NCBI RefSeq assembly: GCF_002563635.1
Contig: NZ_PDIZ01000001.1
Span: 3,162,001 to 3,226,000, forward strand
Reading direction: 5' to 3'
Origin: Bacillus sp. es.036
GTDB taxonomy: Bacteria; Bacillota; Bacilli; Bacillales; Guptibacillaceae
DNA length: 64,000 nt
The translations under genes were made by a program, and so were the position numbers. Below are positions 27,741-36,650 of the stretch, one piece after another. The notes beneath the pieces are model-generated. The model worked only from the letters and a program-made list of their open reading frames with translations. It made no database searches and was not told the DNA's origin. Each line of letters starts with the position of its first letter. Position 1 is the stretch's first letter.

Positions 27741-27765
27741 AGTACATTCCTCCATTTCCTGACTC

Positions 27766-27781
27766 GTTCCTTTTAAAGAAC
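27766..27781. promoter_or_regulatory. SinR-type inverted repeat before manC
   Basis: GTTCCTTTTAAAGAAC: one exact GTTCTTT half-site on the minus strand, the other arm GTTCCTT with one change. About 25 nt upstream of the manC start, so it would lie in the leader or core promoter. Confidence 0.55.
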
Positions 27782-27881
27782 ATCACTCTTTGCTTTACTA
27801 TTTTTTATAAAAGCATTGCTTAAATCAAGTTATATATTTGTAAAAAAATGTTATTAATTAGAACTTTGATATCATTATACC

Positions 27882-27897
27882 GTTTTTTATTAAGAAC
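27882..27897. promoter_or_regulatory. Second SinR-like element upstream of manC
   Basis: GTTTTTTATTAAGAAC: an AAGAAC arm and a diverged GTTTTTT arm. Together with GTTATTAATTAGAAC near 27850 it makes a run of GAAC-type elements in the 270-nt gap between rfbD and manC. Confidence 0.35.
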
Positions 27898-28008
27898 ACA
27901 AGAGTATTATCTTTTAGCAGAAAACATATTTCTATCTAAATCCGTATTTAACTCACTACTCTTACTACCGCAATAGCTTATAAAGAGAAAACTTTATTTC
28001 ATGAATGA

Positions 28009-28875
28009 TCAAACTTTCTCCTCTAAAGATTTACTTGCTTTCAAGTAACTTCTTAGCGCCTCACGCCAATGCCTCATCTCGGGCATTCCATTTAGACGAA
28101 GAGCCATATGATCTAATACTGAATAGGAAGGTCTCGTGGCCAATCTAGGAAACTCTTCTGTACTAACCGGGTTCACTCGAATTTCTACTCTAGCTTCCTC
28201 AAAAATAGCAACTGCGAATTCAAACCATGTGCAGGAGCCTGAGTTGGATACGTGGTAAATGCCATAGTAGTCTGTTTTAATCAAATTTAAGATACAGTTA
28301 GCTAAATCAATCGAGTATGTTGGACATCCCCTTTGATCATTGACAACATTCAGAGTATCTTTTTCCTTTGATAGTTTCAACATCGTTTGAACAAAGTTAT
28401 TTCCATTTGAACCAAAGATCCAAGAAGTTCTAACAATGAAATATTTCGTTGCTAAACTAGTAATGAAATTCTCACCAGCTAATTTGGACTGGCCATAAAT
28501 ACCAAGAGGTGATGTCGGCATAAATTCATTGTAGGGAACATCGCTTTCTCCATCAAATACATAATCTGTGCTCAAATATACTATTTTTGCCCCAACAGAT
28601 TCGGCAGCTACTGTAACATTACGTGTCCCAATCGCATTTACTTTGTAGGTATAATCTATGTCGGATTCAGATAAATCAACATTTGTATATGCTGCGCAAT
28701 GAATGACAACTGTTGGAATAACTTGTTCAAAATATTCCTTAACATCCTCTGAATTTGTAATATCTAACGTTTCATGACTACATGGGATAACTTGTACTTC
28801 CTCTTTTTTAAGTAATCTTACTAAGTCATAGCCTAATTGTCCGCTACTGCCTGTGACAAGAATTACTTCATGCAT
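28009..28875 (-). CDS. rfbD: dTDP-4-dehydrorhamnose reductase
   Basis: 288 residues. Rossmann motif ILVTGSSGQLGYDL, VIHCAAYTNVDLSE, and the catalytic YGQSKLAGE (Tyr-x3-Lys) define RmlD of the extended SDR class. It performs the NADPH-dependent last step to dTDP-L-rhamnose. It overlaps rfbB by 8 nt; GGAGA lies 8 nt before the ATG. Confidence 0.92.
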   Translation of the reverse strand: MHEVILVTGSSGQLGYDLVRLLKKEEVQVIPCSHETLDITNSEDVKEYFEQVIPTVVIHCAAYTNVDLSESDIDYTYKVNAIGTRNVTVAAESVGAKIVYLSTDYVFDGESDVPYNEFMPTSPLGIYGQSKLAGENFITSLATKYFIVRTSWIFGSNGNNFVQTMLKLSKEKDTLNVVNDQRGCPTYSIDLANCILNLIKTDYYGIYHVSNSGSCTWFEFAVAIFEEARVEIRVNPVSTEEFPRLATRPSYSVLDHMALRLNGMPEMRHWREALRSYLKASKSLEEKV

Positions 28876-29887
28876 TTATTTTATCTCCATACTGGTTAGC
28901 ATAATAAAATTGATAATCACCAGATTTAATATTTTTCCACCATTGCTGATTATCTATATACCACTGAACTGTTTCTTTAATACCTGTTTCAAAAGTATAA
29001 TAAGGTTTCCAGCCAAGTTCACTTGTTAACTTTGTGGGATCAATCGCATAACGATGGTCATGCCCAGGGCGATCCTGCACATATTTAATCAGTCCTTTAG
29101 ACACCCCTAACTTTTCAACTATTAAATGAACAATCTCGTTATTTGTTCTTTCGTTATGACCTCCAACGTTGTAAACTTCTCCCGCTCGTCCACTATGAAT
29201 AACTAAATCAATTGCAGAACAATGATCCTTAACATGTAACCAGTCTCGAACGTTTTTGCCGTCTCCATAGATAGGAAGTTCTTTTCCTTCTAATGCATTT
29301 GTAATTGTTAGGGGGATAAGCTTTTCTGGAAAATGATACGGTCCATAGTTATTTGAGCATCGGGTGATATTTATATTCATATCAAATGTCTTATAATAAG
29401 ACTGAACCAATAAATCTGCACTTGCTTTGCTCGCAGAATATGGGCTATTTGGACTCAATGGAGTAGCTTCAGTAAAGGCTCCAATGGCACCGAGCGACCC
29501 ATATACTTCATCAGTAGAAACTTGTACATATTTATCAATTTTATTTTCTTTCGCTACATCTAACAATACCTGTGTTCCAAGTACGTTACTCCTGATGAAA
29601 ACATCGGGGTTTGTAATACTTCGATCGACATGAGATTCGGCTGCAAAGTTCACGATAATATTTATTTCATGTTTTTTGACTATCTCATTAACCAACAAAT
29701 GATTTGTAATATCTCCGTTTATAAACGTATAATTCATGTTGTCTTCAAGATCTCTTAAATTCTCCAAATTACCTGCATAAGTTAATAAATCATAATTGAT
29801 TACTTTATATTCGGGATATTGAGCAAGAATATAATGCACAAAGTTACTCCCGATAAATCCAGCTCCACCTGTTACTAATAAATTCAA
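28868..29887 (-). CDS. rfbB: dTDP-glucose 4,6-dehydratase
   Basis: About 340 residues. LLVTGGAGFIGSNFVHYIL, the catalytic region STDEVYGSLG and YSASKASADLLV (Tyr-x3-Lys) define RmlB. The frame is open 30 codons further upstream, but the TTG at 29887 gives the family N-terminus and has GGAGG 9 nt before it, while a GTG two codons earlier is only 3 nt from that site. First gene of the upper EPS unit. Confidence 0.9.
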   Translation of the reverse strand: MNLLVTGGAGFIGSNFVHYILAQYPEYKVINYDLLTYAGNLENLRDLEDNMNYTFINGDITNHLLVNEIVKKHEINIIVNFAAESHVDRSITNPDVFIRSNVLGTQVLLDVAKENKIDKYVQVSTDEVYGSLGAIGAFTEATPLSPNSPYSASKASADLLVQSYYKTFDMNINITRCSNNYGPYHFPEKLIPLTITNALEGKELPIYGDGKNVRDWLHVKDHCSAIDLVIHSGRAGEVYNVGGHNERTNNEIVHLIVEKLGVSKGLIKYVQDRPGHDHRYAIDPTKLTSELGWKPYYTFETGIKETVQWYIDNQQWWKNIKSGDYQFYYANQYGDKINA

Positions 29888-30170
29888 CTTCACTCGCCTC
29901 CAATTTCCAATTGATTTAAGCATTGCAGATTGAGATCTGCTTTCTGTGAACAAGTTGCTCATAGAATACGGAATCACTTACAAATAAAAATTGTGATCAA
30001 CACCACCTCAATATTCATACTTTAAAGGAATAACATTTTTAAATGAAGGATAATACTAATGAACAAGCAAAGGAGTATTCGAATTGGAAAGGTGACGACA
30101 AATCGTTCTTAATAGTGTACAATCATAGAAAGTGGAAAAATTTTATTTCGATATCTTATTATGATTATAT

Positions 30171-30186
30171 GTTCTTTAAAGAGAAC
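30171..30186. promoter_or_regulatory. Perfect SinR-type inverted repeat before the E1/E2 remnant
   Basis: GTTCTTT-AA-AGAGAAC: both arms match GTTCTYT and the 2-bp gap is the same as in the eps promoter. It is 28 nt upstream of the remnant's ATG. Another half-site (GTTCTTA) lies at 30105-30111. The region 29888-30214 is the divergent control region between rfbB and the remnant. Confidence 0.6.
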
Positions 30187-30214
30187 AAGTCAAATGTTAA
30201 TTGGCGGAGATTTC

Positions 30215-30753
30215 ATGAGTCTTGTAAAAAGTTCGTCTCTAATTGTTTACAAAACAATTATTTAGACAGGATTTTTAATAAGAGAAACCGAACAAACGCT
30301 ACTTGACCTGTTTTCTAAAGGAAAACTCTATGGCACTGTCCACACATGTATTGGACAAGAGTTTACTGGTATCGCAGCTGCAAGAGCTTTTCAGGCCGCT
30401 TTACTCAAGGAATATAAGGTTTTCAATGCCATGTTTACTAACCATTGATTCACTAACAAGTGCTACCTTTAACATTTCAGATCTAACTAATCTGGAAATT
30501 CTATGGTTAATTCCGCTCAGCAGTAAAAATAAATTTTGCTATTATTGGAATGGGGTACGCTGAAGATAATGGTGTAGAAACGCTTTCCCTTACCTTAACT
30601 TTTGATCAACGTGTTACAGAAGGGAAAATAGCTGTAGAGCTTCTTTTAAAGTTAAAAAAATGCTTGAATAAATATACCGATTTAGCAAAACAAAGTAAGA
30701 ATGCCATTTTAAAAGAAGCAGTCCCTTTCTGTAGCAAATGCTGTTTCTTCTAA
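30215..30753 (+). pseudogene. Decayed thiamine-type E1 / acyltransferase E2 gene
   Basis: An ATG with GGCGGAGA upstream opens a frame that meets TAG at codon 17, then reads FLIRETEQTLLDLF and GKLYGTVHTCIGQE, which is the N-terminal part of 2-oxoacid dehydrogenase E1 proteins, and stops at 30446. In another frame, from about 30520, comes FAIIGMGYAEDNGVETLSL and SLTLTFDQRVTEG, matching the end of the E2 acyltransferase catalytic domain (usual motif FDHRVxDG, here with His changed to Gln). Most of the gene is missing. Such E1-E2 genes occur in some polysaccharide clusters; here only a scar remains. Confidence 0.7.
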
Positions 30754-30810
30754 GGATCTACATACAATTAATCTAGAACCACATGCCAATAAGTTCAATC
30801 AAACAAATGA

Positions 30811-30840
30811 AAACGAGCCTTTACTTCAAGGCTCGTTTTT
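30811..30840. terminator. Intrinsic terminator after the E1/E2 remnant
   Basis: AAACGAGCCTT pairs with AAGGCTCGTTT around a 6-nt loop, followed by T residues. It also sits downstream of the minus-strand lipoprotein gene and may serve both sides. Confidence 0.8.
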
Positions 30841-30925
30841 GATGAAACTCACTAAATATATATTGCTATGAATTATTATTGGTCTACATCGTAATAGGAA
30901 CTTACAAAGACCGAACCTGTACTTT

Positions 30926-32044
30926 CTAGCAACCCCAATCATCTGGCAATTCATTTTCGCATTTTTCTTGGGGATTATACTGATGCAATTCAGGAGAATC
31001 ATAAGATTGTAAAATTAATTCTTCTAGTGTGCTCCCTGTTTTTATAAGCTGTTCTCGTTGATCGTCAATAAACATAGCAACAGAAACTAAAACACCATTA
31101 CCTCTGGGATTCAGTCCTTGTTGCTCCCATGTTCTTGCAATCTTAGTAACTTTCTCTTCTAAAGAAGTGTCGTCCCACCTTTCAAAGCTCCAACCTTCTT
31201 CACTGAGTGGGCTTTCTACGGCCTTAATCAAAGTACCTTTCCCTTTACTAACTAATAGTTGATTATTTTGTTTTTCGATAAAATATTCCACTTCAAACTC
31301 ATTGTTAATTATACTCGTATCAGATTTATCAACTGAACGAAGCCCACCGTGAACTGTCATTTGTGTCTCAGAATTTTCATCAACTGAAATGACCCGAAAT
31401 TCTGTCTCTATTGTATTGGCATATCCAGATGAAAAAGATTCATAACTTAATTCATTTTTCCATGGAGTACCAATCAATTCATATGCTTCTGAATAATTAT
31501 GGTTAGCGATGTGTTCATAGAACTTTTCGATAAGTTCAGTTGCTTCAGAACTTGAAAAAGCATCGTCTTTTACAAGTACTTTATTTGCATCTTCCGCCTC
31601 TGCTAAATTTTCATATAGCTCATGATAGCAAGAGCAGTCATTATTATATTGTATCCCAAGAATGCCGTCTTTGAATTGTAAAATGTCCATTTTACCTGAA
31701 TTTCCTAACTCCTCACTCTTATAATCAACGGTCTTTAATAAAATTAACTTACCTTCATCTAATAAGATAGCAAGTTGCTTTTTATATTCGTCTTTAGAAT
31801 ATGGACCATTCTCGTCACCACCAATAGTATGAAACTCAAGATCATTCCTACTAATAAGCTGTGAACCTTCAACTTCCTTAGTAGTTTCCAATTGTTTCGT
31901 ATCTTCACTTTCAACAAGTGGCTTTGAAGGTGCTTCCTCATTCGTAGCTGTTGCTTCAATTTTTTCAATAGATATTTCTTCTTTGTTACTACACCCTGAT
32001 ATTAATAACACCAATAAAAAAATTGATACAAATACTCTTCTCAA
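30926..32044 (-). CDS. Lipoprotein with NTF2-like middle domain
   Basis: 372 residues. The signal FVSIFLLVLLISGC ends in a lipobox (LISGC), so it is anchored outside the membrane. After an acidic, low-complexity linker (about 25-70), a region near 170-270 (ELIEKFYEHIANHNYSEAY, then VDENSETQMTVHGGLR) looks like an NTF2-type fold as in other Bacillus lipoproteins. The Cys-rich end (CENELPDDWGC) is unusual. The start is TTG with GGGGGG upstream. A SinR-like repeat lies 12 nt before the start. Function unknown. Confidence 0.7.
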   Translation of the reverse strand: MRRVFVSIFLLVLLISGCSNKEEISIEKIEATATNEEAPSKPLVESEDTKQLETTKEVEGSQLISRNDLEFHTIGGDENGPYSKDEYKKQLAILLDEGKLILLKTVDYKSEELGNSGKMDILQFKDGILGIQYNNDCSCYHELYENLAEAEDANKVLVKDDAFSSSEATELIEKFYEHIANHNYSEAYELIGTPWKNELSYESFSSGYANTIETEFRVISVDENSETQMTVHGGLRSVDKSDTSIINNEFEVEYFIEKQNNQLLVSKGKGTLIKAVESPLSEEGWSFERWDDTSLEEKVTKIARTWEQQGLNPRGNGVLVSVAMFIDDQREQLIKTGSTLEELILQSYDSPELHQYNPQEKCENELPDDWGC

Positions 32045-32056
32045 TAAAAACCCCCC

Positions 32057-32072
32057 GTTCTTATTAATGAAC
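32057..32072. promoter_or_regulatory. SinR-like element before the lipoprotein gene
   Basis: GTTCTTATTAATGAAC: inverted GTTC/GAAC arms around an AT-rich centre. The arms GTTCTTA and GTTCATT each differ from GTTCTYT, so this is weaker than the eps and EAL sites. It overlaps the region of the ribosome site. Confidence 0.35.
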
Positions 32073-32511
32073 TATCAGTTATGTTTTTTCTAGATTTATT
32101 AATGAGTATTCAAGAGGTTATCATGTATTTCCTTTATTTTACTATCGAAGAAGTGAACAGTTTTTCAAACTGTGATTATCAATTTTGAAAACGAAATAAT
32201 AAAAAAGTGCTCTCCTTTCTTAAAAGAAAATTTTAATTAAACGTTTCTTTAAGTAGAATCTGCTTTCTCCCCCGACCTTTCCTCTCTATTCAATTAATAT
32301 TTCACCTTCTAGGTTATTTTAGTTGTTGTTTTTAAATACTCATCGGCGACCAGTAATGACTGGTCATCATCATTTCGAGATCCTTTATGACATATTCATT
32401 CGCATCTCTTTGCTCACTGATCAGTTGGTTCGTTAGAGAAAATTAGCTTTGATCAAACACTTCATAATATTTACGGATGTTTCTATTGCTTTCTCTACTT
32501 TCAACAACTAA
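32073..32511. other. AT-rich intergenic region, no gene seen
   Basis: No frame with a ribosome site or family resemblance is visible. A degenerate copy of the dispersed palindrome (TTAATTAAACGTTTCTTTAAG) lies at 32233-32253. Confidence 0.4.
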
Positions 32512-32557
32512 AAAACCAGGTGAACGAATCATAATTATGATTCGTTCACCTGGTTTT
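32512..32557. terminator. Long perfect-palindrome terminator of the amt operon
   Basis: Two perfectly complementary 23-nt arms (AAAACCAGGTGAACG... and its complement) meet at AATT with A- and T-runs at the ends. It lies 74 nt after the exonuclease stop. Symmetry makes it usable in both directions. Confidence 0.75.
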
Positions 32558-32630
32558 GAGTAATATTATCATTACTCTTACTTTTATATTTATTAAATTA
32601 AATGAACCACCTTCGTTCTCCACAATCCCC

Positions 32631-33362
32631 CTACCCCAACCGCGCCAACCGCTCATAAACCTCACGCAAATTCGAAAACCCCATCTCCTGGATTTTCTTC
32701 AAATAATGACACCACAGCTCAGCTGTCATCTTTGCGTCTCCGAGGGCATGATGGCGATCTTTTACCTCAACACCACAATTCGTACAGCACTCCTCTAATT
32801 GAAACCCTTTTAATTCTGGATCAGCAATTCTGATAAGAAAAGAAGTGTCCACAATGCGATGATCGAAATTAGCACGCATTAAACTCCAGGTGGCATGCTG
32901 CATAAAGGCCTGTTCATGTTTTGCGTGATGCGCCACTAACGTGTGCCCTTTTATAAATTTATAAAATTGAGCCAGCACTTCTGAGAGGGGGGGAGCGTCT
33001 TCCAAATCCTCCACTTTAATTCCCGTCAATTCTGTCACCTCTTCAGAAGGGGCTGTGTTAGACTGAACCAGGGAGTAGAATGTTTCCTGTTCAATTGTTT
33101 CACCAGTAACTTTTACTGCTCCAATCGATAGAATCGCATCTCCTTTATTCGGATAAAAACCGGTTGTTTCCAAATCAAACACGACCACTCGTAATCGATT
33201 TAAAGGCACTTCCAATGTGTTCTTCATTTTAATTTCTTTCTGCATCTGTCTCAGCATGGAAATATGGTGAGGGTTGGATTGGTCTTGAATCGAGGCGTAC
33301 ATGCTCGTATTGACCTTTCCAGTAAGCTGCTTTAAATATTGAACCATTTGATTCATCTTCAT
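32631..33362 (-). CDS. DnaQ-like 3'-5' exonuclease
   Basis: 243 residues. The DEDDh exonuclease motifs are FDLETTGFYP (Exo I), HTLVAHHAKHEQAFM (Exo II) and HHALGDAKMTAELW (Exo III with the His). A 60-residue helical extension precedes the nuclease domain. It overlaps the DUF294 gene by 4 nt, so it is the last gene of an amtB-DUF294-exonuclease operon. A role in nucleotide or small-RNA turnover linked to nitrogen status is possible, but unproven. Confidence 0.85.
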   Translation of the reverse strand: MKMNQMVQYLKQLTGKVNTSMYASIQDQSNPHHISMLRQMQKEIKMKNTLEVPLNRLRVVVFDLETTGFYPNKGDAILSIGAVKVTGETIEQETFYSLVQSNTAPSEEVTELTGIKVEDLEDAPPLSEVLAQFYKFIKGHTLVAHHAKHEQAFMQHATWSLMRANFDHRIVDTSFLIRIADPELKGFQLEECCTNCGVEVKDRHHALGDAKMTAELWCHYLKKIQEMGFSNLREVYERLARLG

Positions 33363-34345
33363 TTAGGAACACCCTTTTCGAAGTACTTTGTGGTGTCGTG
33401 GTAAAGCTCAATGCCTTGTTTCATCCTATCCTTTAGCTCTTTCTTCTGTTCTTTAGGAAGGGCATCAATCTTCACATAATGAACGGCTTCATAATTTTCA
33501 TTTCCCCCATATGTAAGCCGGAACTGTAAAAGTTGCCTAAATTCCTCTTCATAATGCTTCCGATTTGAGCGACCAATCGTATGGTCTGATAAAGCACCAA
33601 GTCTTGATAACGTAGACGTGTTCATCATTTTCTCCTTCAACGCAAGAAGTCTTACTGCATTGACATAAGGAAATAAAGCCGTCTGTTTTAAGTTGATTTC
33701 TCCCGTATGCGACCCGTGCGTTTCTACAAGAATTTGGCCAAATACCCCAATTCCCTTTTGCAGGCGCATCGTATTTTTTAACATCCTTTTTAATAAGTAT
33801 GGCGCCTCTTCGATTTTTAAGTGAATCACTTCTTTTAACGCTTCAATAAATGATTCACTCCCTACCAACACTCGTGCATCAATAAAAATCAATAAATGAC
33901 GGATCGCATCGAAACTTTCATCCTCCATCCAATTTTCAAGCTGTCCTTTCCACGCTTCAACAGATTTACACCACAGTGGATTAGACGCCATCACATTTCC
34001 ATCACAATATTCATATCCAACCGTATGGAGGCCATCGGAAATTTCTTTTCCAAGGTTAAGAAAATAGTTCTGCGCCTCATCGCTCGTCTTCTTATAAACA
34101 ATGCCATGATCCTGATCACTCCATAACGACTGTTCAAACCGCCCACCGCTTCCCATTAAAAAAAATGAAAAAGGAGAGGGAGGTGGCCCCCACTCTTTTT
34201 TCACTTTCTCGATTGCAAGATGAACGACTTGAGTCATCAGCTGATCATGGAATTGATTTAGTTCAATATGGTTTGTGGCAACATGCTTGATTTGTTGCTC
34301 TCTCATGTTTCTTAGATTTTCATAATTGTCGAAACCATCTTCCAT
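33359..34345 (-). CDS. DUF294-type putative nucleotidyltransferase (GlnD-like)
   Basis: About 328 residues. The core FLMGSGGRFEQSLWSDQDHGIVY is the nucleotidyltransferase motif (GSxxR...DQD) of the DUF294 family, which is related to the uridylyltransferase domain of GlnD; the helical C-terminal half is DUF294_C. No CBS domains are present. The ATG at 34345 is chosen (AAAGGGG 8 nt upstream) over an earlier TTG. Encoded between an ammonium transporter and an exonuclease, with no PII gene, it may take part in nitrogen signalling (inference). Confidence 0.75.
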   Translation of the reverse strand: MEDGFDNYENLRNMREQQIKHVATNHIELNQFHDQLMTQVVHLAIEKVKKEWGPPPSPFSFFLMGSGGRFEQSLWSDQDHGIVYKKTSDEAQNYFLNLGKEISDGLHTVGYEYCDGNVMASNPLWCKSVEAWKGQLENWMEDESFDAIRHLLIFIDARVLVGSESFIEALKEVIHLKIEEAPYLLKRMLKNTMRLQKGIGVFGQILVETHGSHTGEINLKQTALFPYVNAVRLLALKEKMMNTSTLSRLGALSDHTIGRSNRKHYEEEFRQLLQFRLTYGGNENYEAVHYVKIDALPKEQKKELKDRMKQGIELYHDTTKYFEKGVPK

Positions 34346-34377
34346 ACTGACAGCCCCTTTATCTCTCAATTAATCGT

Positions 34378-35658
34378 TCAACCTGATTTCGAGCTGCTCT
34401 GTTGGCCTGAATCGTTGCCCGTATGCAAAAACTCTGGATAGCCATAGCTACCGTGCTCACTAAGATCAAGACCGATAATCTCTTCTTCTTCGGTGACACG
34501 TAAACCGTTAAGCACTTTCTTAATGATGACGAGAAGGATAAACGAGACAACAAAGGCATAGGCACCACTTGCCCCAACGCCAAGCGCTTGAACACCTAGC
34601 TGACCGAAACCACCACCGTAGAAAAGCCCTGGTTGACCAACCGTCGCAAGTTCTGGTGTTGCAAATAAGCCAGTTGATAACGTGCCCCAAACGCCTGCTA
34701 CACCGTGAACAGATAGAGCAAAAATTGGATCATCAATTTTCCGTTTTTCAAAGAATCTCATGCTGTAGAATACGATAAACCCAGCAACTAAACCAATGAC
34801 TACCGCTCCCCACGTGTCTACGAAAGCACAGGATGCTGTAATGGCAACTAATCCTGCTAACGCACCGTTCAACATCGTTGGCACATCCGCTTTTCCAGTT
34901 ACGGCCCACGCCACAATTAAAGCGGCAACGGCTCCTGCACCTGCTGCTAAGTTTGTATTCATGGCAACAAAACCAAAGAATGCAGCGTCAGCGGATAACG
35001 TACTACCTGCATTAAACCCGAACCAACCGACCCATAAAACGAGCACACCAAGCGCCGTGAATACCTGGTTATGTCCAGCAATGTTGTTTGGAGAACCATC
35101 TTTATTGTATTTTCCAATACGAGGCTTTAAAAGAATCGTTGCGGCAAATGCGCCCATTGCACCTGTTAAGTGTACAACCGTGGAACCAGCAAAGTCCTGC
35201 TTTCCGTGCTCAGCTAACCAGCCACCGCCCCAAATCCAGTGGGCAATCACAGGATAAACGAGAACTGAAAATAATACCGCAAACAGAATATACGCTGTTA
35301 GCTTCGCGCGTTCGGCAAAGCCTCCAAATGCAATCGTTAAGGATATCCCTGCGAACGCTAGCTGGAATAAGAAGAATACTGGTGCCGAAAGTCCTAACCC
35401 CTCAATTTCATAACCTGAATAGAAAAAGTCCGTTAAACCGAAGAACGCATTTCCTTCACCGAAAATTAATCCATATCCAACTGCCCAAAACACCAATGAG
35501 GCAATCCCAAACGTGAAGATCGTCTTACCAGCAATATGGCCAGCATTTTTCATTCGGGTTGATCCTGCTTCAAGTAAAATGAAGCCACCTAGCATCAAAA
35601 TAACAAGTACTGCTGAAACCATCACCCAAAGACTATTCATCAGAAACATCGAATCCAT
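34378..35658 (-). CDS. amtB: Ammonium transporter
   Basis: 426 residues with 11 expected membrane segments. The Amt signatures are clear: GGFILLEAGSTRMKNAG near the start, DFAGSTVVHLTGA, LVLWVGWFGFNAGST, and the second pore His in FALSVHGVAGVWGTL. It imports ammonium at low external concentration. The usual partner glnK is absent; instead a DUF294 gene follows. Two TnrA/GlnR-like boxes lie upstream. Confidence 0.95.
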   Translation of the reverse strand: MDSMFLMNSLWVMVSAVLVILMLGGFILLEAGSTRMKNAGHIAGKTIFTFGIASLVFWAVGYGLIFGEGNAFFGLTDFFYSGYEIEGLGLSAPVFFLFQLAFAGISLTIAFGGFAERAKLTAYILFAVLFSVLVYPVIAHWIWGGGWLAEHGKQDFAGSTVVHLTGAMGAFAATILLKPRIGKYNKDGSPNNIAGHNQVFTALGVLVLWVGWFGFNAGSTLSADAAFFGFVAMNTNLAAGAGAVAALIVAWAVTGKADVPTMLNGALAGLVAITASCAFVDTWGAVVIGLVAGFIVFYSMRFFEKRKIDDPIFALSVHGVAGVWGTLSTGLFATPELATVGQPGLFYGGGFGQLGVQALGVGASGAYAFVVSFILLVIIKKVLNGLRVTEEEEIIGLDLSEHGSYGYPEFLHTGNDSGQQSSSKSG

Positions 35659-35708
35659 TCCAACTTCCCCTTTCTTTTTTCAGAACCCCAAAAGACTACT
35701 TTTGAAAA

Positions 35709-35725
35709 TGTTAATTTATCTGACA
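35709..35725. promoter_or_regulatory. TnrA/GlnR-like box 1 upstream of amtB
   Basis: TGTTAATTTATCTGACA matches the consensus TGTNANAWWWTMTNACA at all but one position. It is 51 nt upstream of the amtB start, in the promoter or leader region. Confidence 0.7.
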
Positions 35726-35775
35726 TTTATGTTTATAAGTATTTTTGCATGAACAAAAATTGTCTTCAACAATCA

Positions 35776-35792
35776 TGTTACATTATCTCTCT
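35776..35792. promoter_or_regulatory. TnrA/GlnR-like box 2 upstream of amtB
   Basis: TGTTACATTATCTCTCT matches the same consensus with two mismatches at the 3' end. It lies 118 nt before amtB; a pair with box 1 would suit activation by TnrA or cooperative binding by GlnR. Confidence 0.5.
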
Positions 35793-36312
35793 GACTATCT
35801 TTTAAAGGTAGTCAGACACGTCGAGGGGTGTTTTCTCAATGCATTCACTCTTTAACAACGGTACAAGGGACCTTCCGATTAGAAGAGAGGAAGATAGGAA
35901 CAGTGAACGGTAGACTTAGAGTGGTTCACTTCATTGTTTTCCTGGATTTTTTGAATATGAGTAGAAAGGCTAGTTTAAAAAGCAGTTTAATCAAACGTTT
36001 GTTTAACTTGTTCAATGATGTTTTCTTATACAAGACTGGCGAATTCAATTTGTTCTCCATTTTATTTATCTTTAGTAGAGAATACCACTTCGATTGTCTA
36101 CGCAGGTCGTCAAGCAGATTGTTAACGAAAGGTAGGGTGATAAAGAGAAACCTCACTTATTAGAGACTTTGATACAATATTTGAGCGCACTCATTTAGCT
36201 CTGTTCACTTAGCCTTAATGGGAAAATTTAATGTATAATCAACAGAGAAATCTTCCAAACTCTTGTTTTTGTAAACTACACTTTCGAAGATGCAAAGGAT
36301 GTTGTTAATAGA
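35793..36312. other. Intergenic region with a dispersed palindrome, no gene seen
   Basis: A hairpin CTGACTATC/GGTAGTCAG occurs at 35791-35815, and the palindrome TTAATCAAACGTTTGTTTAAC at 35987-36007. Open frames here lack ribosome sites and family resemblance. No gene is called. Confidence 0.4.
35987..36007. repeat. Dispersed palindrome copy 2
   Basis: TTAATCAAACGTTTGTTTAAC, identical to the copy at 47521-47541. Near-perfect dyad symmetry about ACGT. Confidence 0.6.
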
Positions 36313-36615
36313 ATGATGGAGTATATCGCGATTTTCTGCGGCATGACTGGTATGTTTTTAATGATTAATTTATTTTTTGCTTTCTTATATTTGATTAGCA
36401 AAATCGCTGGTAGTTGGTTTTACCGTTGGGCTTCCCACGATGAGCTTGGGCTTTTGGTTATTCTCTCATTTCCATTATTGGGACTAACACAATATGCAGC
36501 AAGTCGCTGTTATGAAAAATTCAACTGGTTTATAGCTAGGATGCTTCTCATCTTATATGCCATGTTATTGTTTATACTAGCAATCTTGTTTTTTATTTTG
36601 TTTGACTTATTATAG
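36313..36615 (+). CDS. Small membrane protein, paralogue of the LXG-linked 41.1 kb gene
   Basis: 100 residues with about three hydrophobic segments. It aligns along its length with the 103-residue protein encoded at 41148-41459 (MMEYIAIFCG versus MMEFLAIACG, FAFLYLISK, FNWF-AR, LILYA-LLF-LAI). That relative follows an LXG toxin gene by 36 nt, so both are candidate immunity proteins against a membrane-acting toxin. Here no toxin gene accompanies it, so it may be an orphan immunity gene. An AAAGGA lies upstream, 13 nt from the first ATG. Confidence 0.6.
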   Translation: MMEYIAIFCGMTGMFLMINLFFAFLYLISKIAGSWFYRWASHDELGLLVILSFPLLGLTQYAASRCYEKFNWFIARMLLILYAMLLFILAILFFILFDLL

Positions 36616-36650
36616 TAGCTAACACTAACAAACGAAAGGATTACCCCAAC

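Noticed and set aside
30043-30563. Open frames of 86-87 codons before the E1/E2 remnant
   Set aside because: They read the control region and the decayed gene in wrong frames; the real homology is in other frames.
34796-35516. Long plus-strand open frames opposite amtB
   Set aside because: They lie antisense to an unmistakable ammonium transporter gene and have no family resemblance or ribosome site; they are reading-frame shadows.
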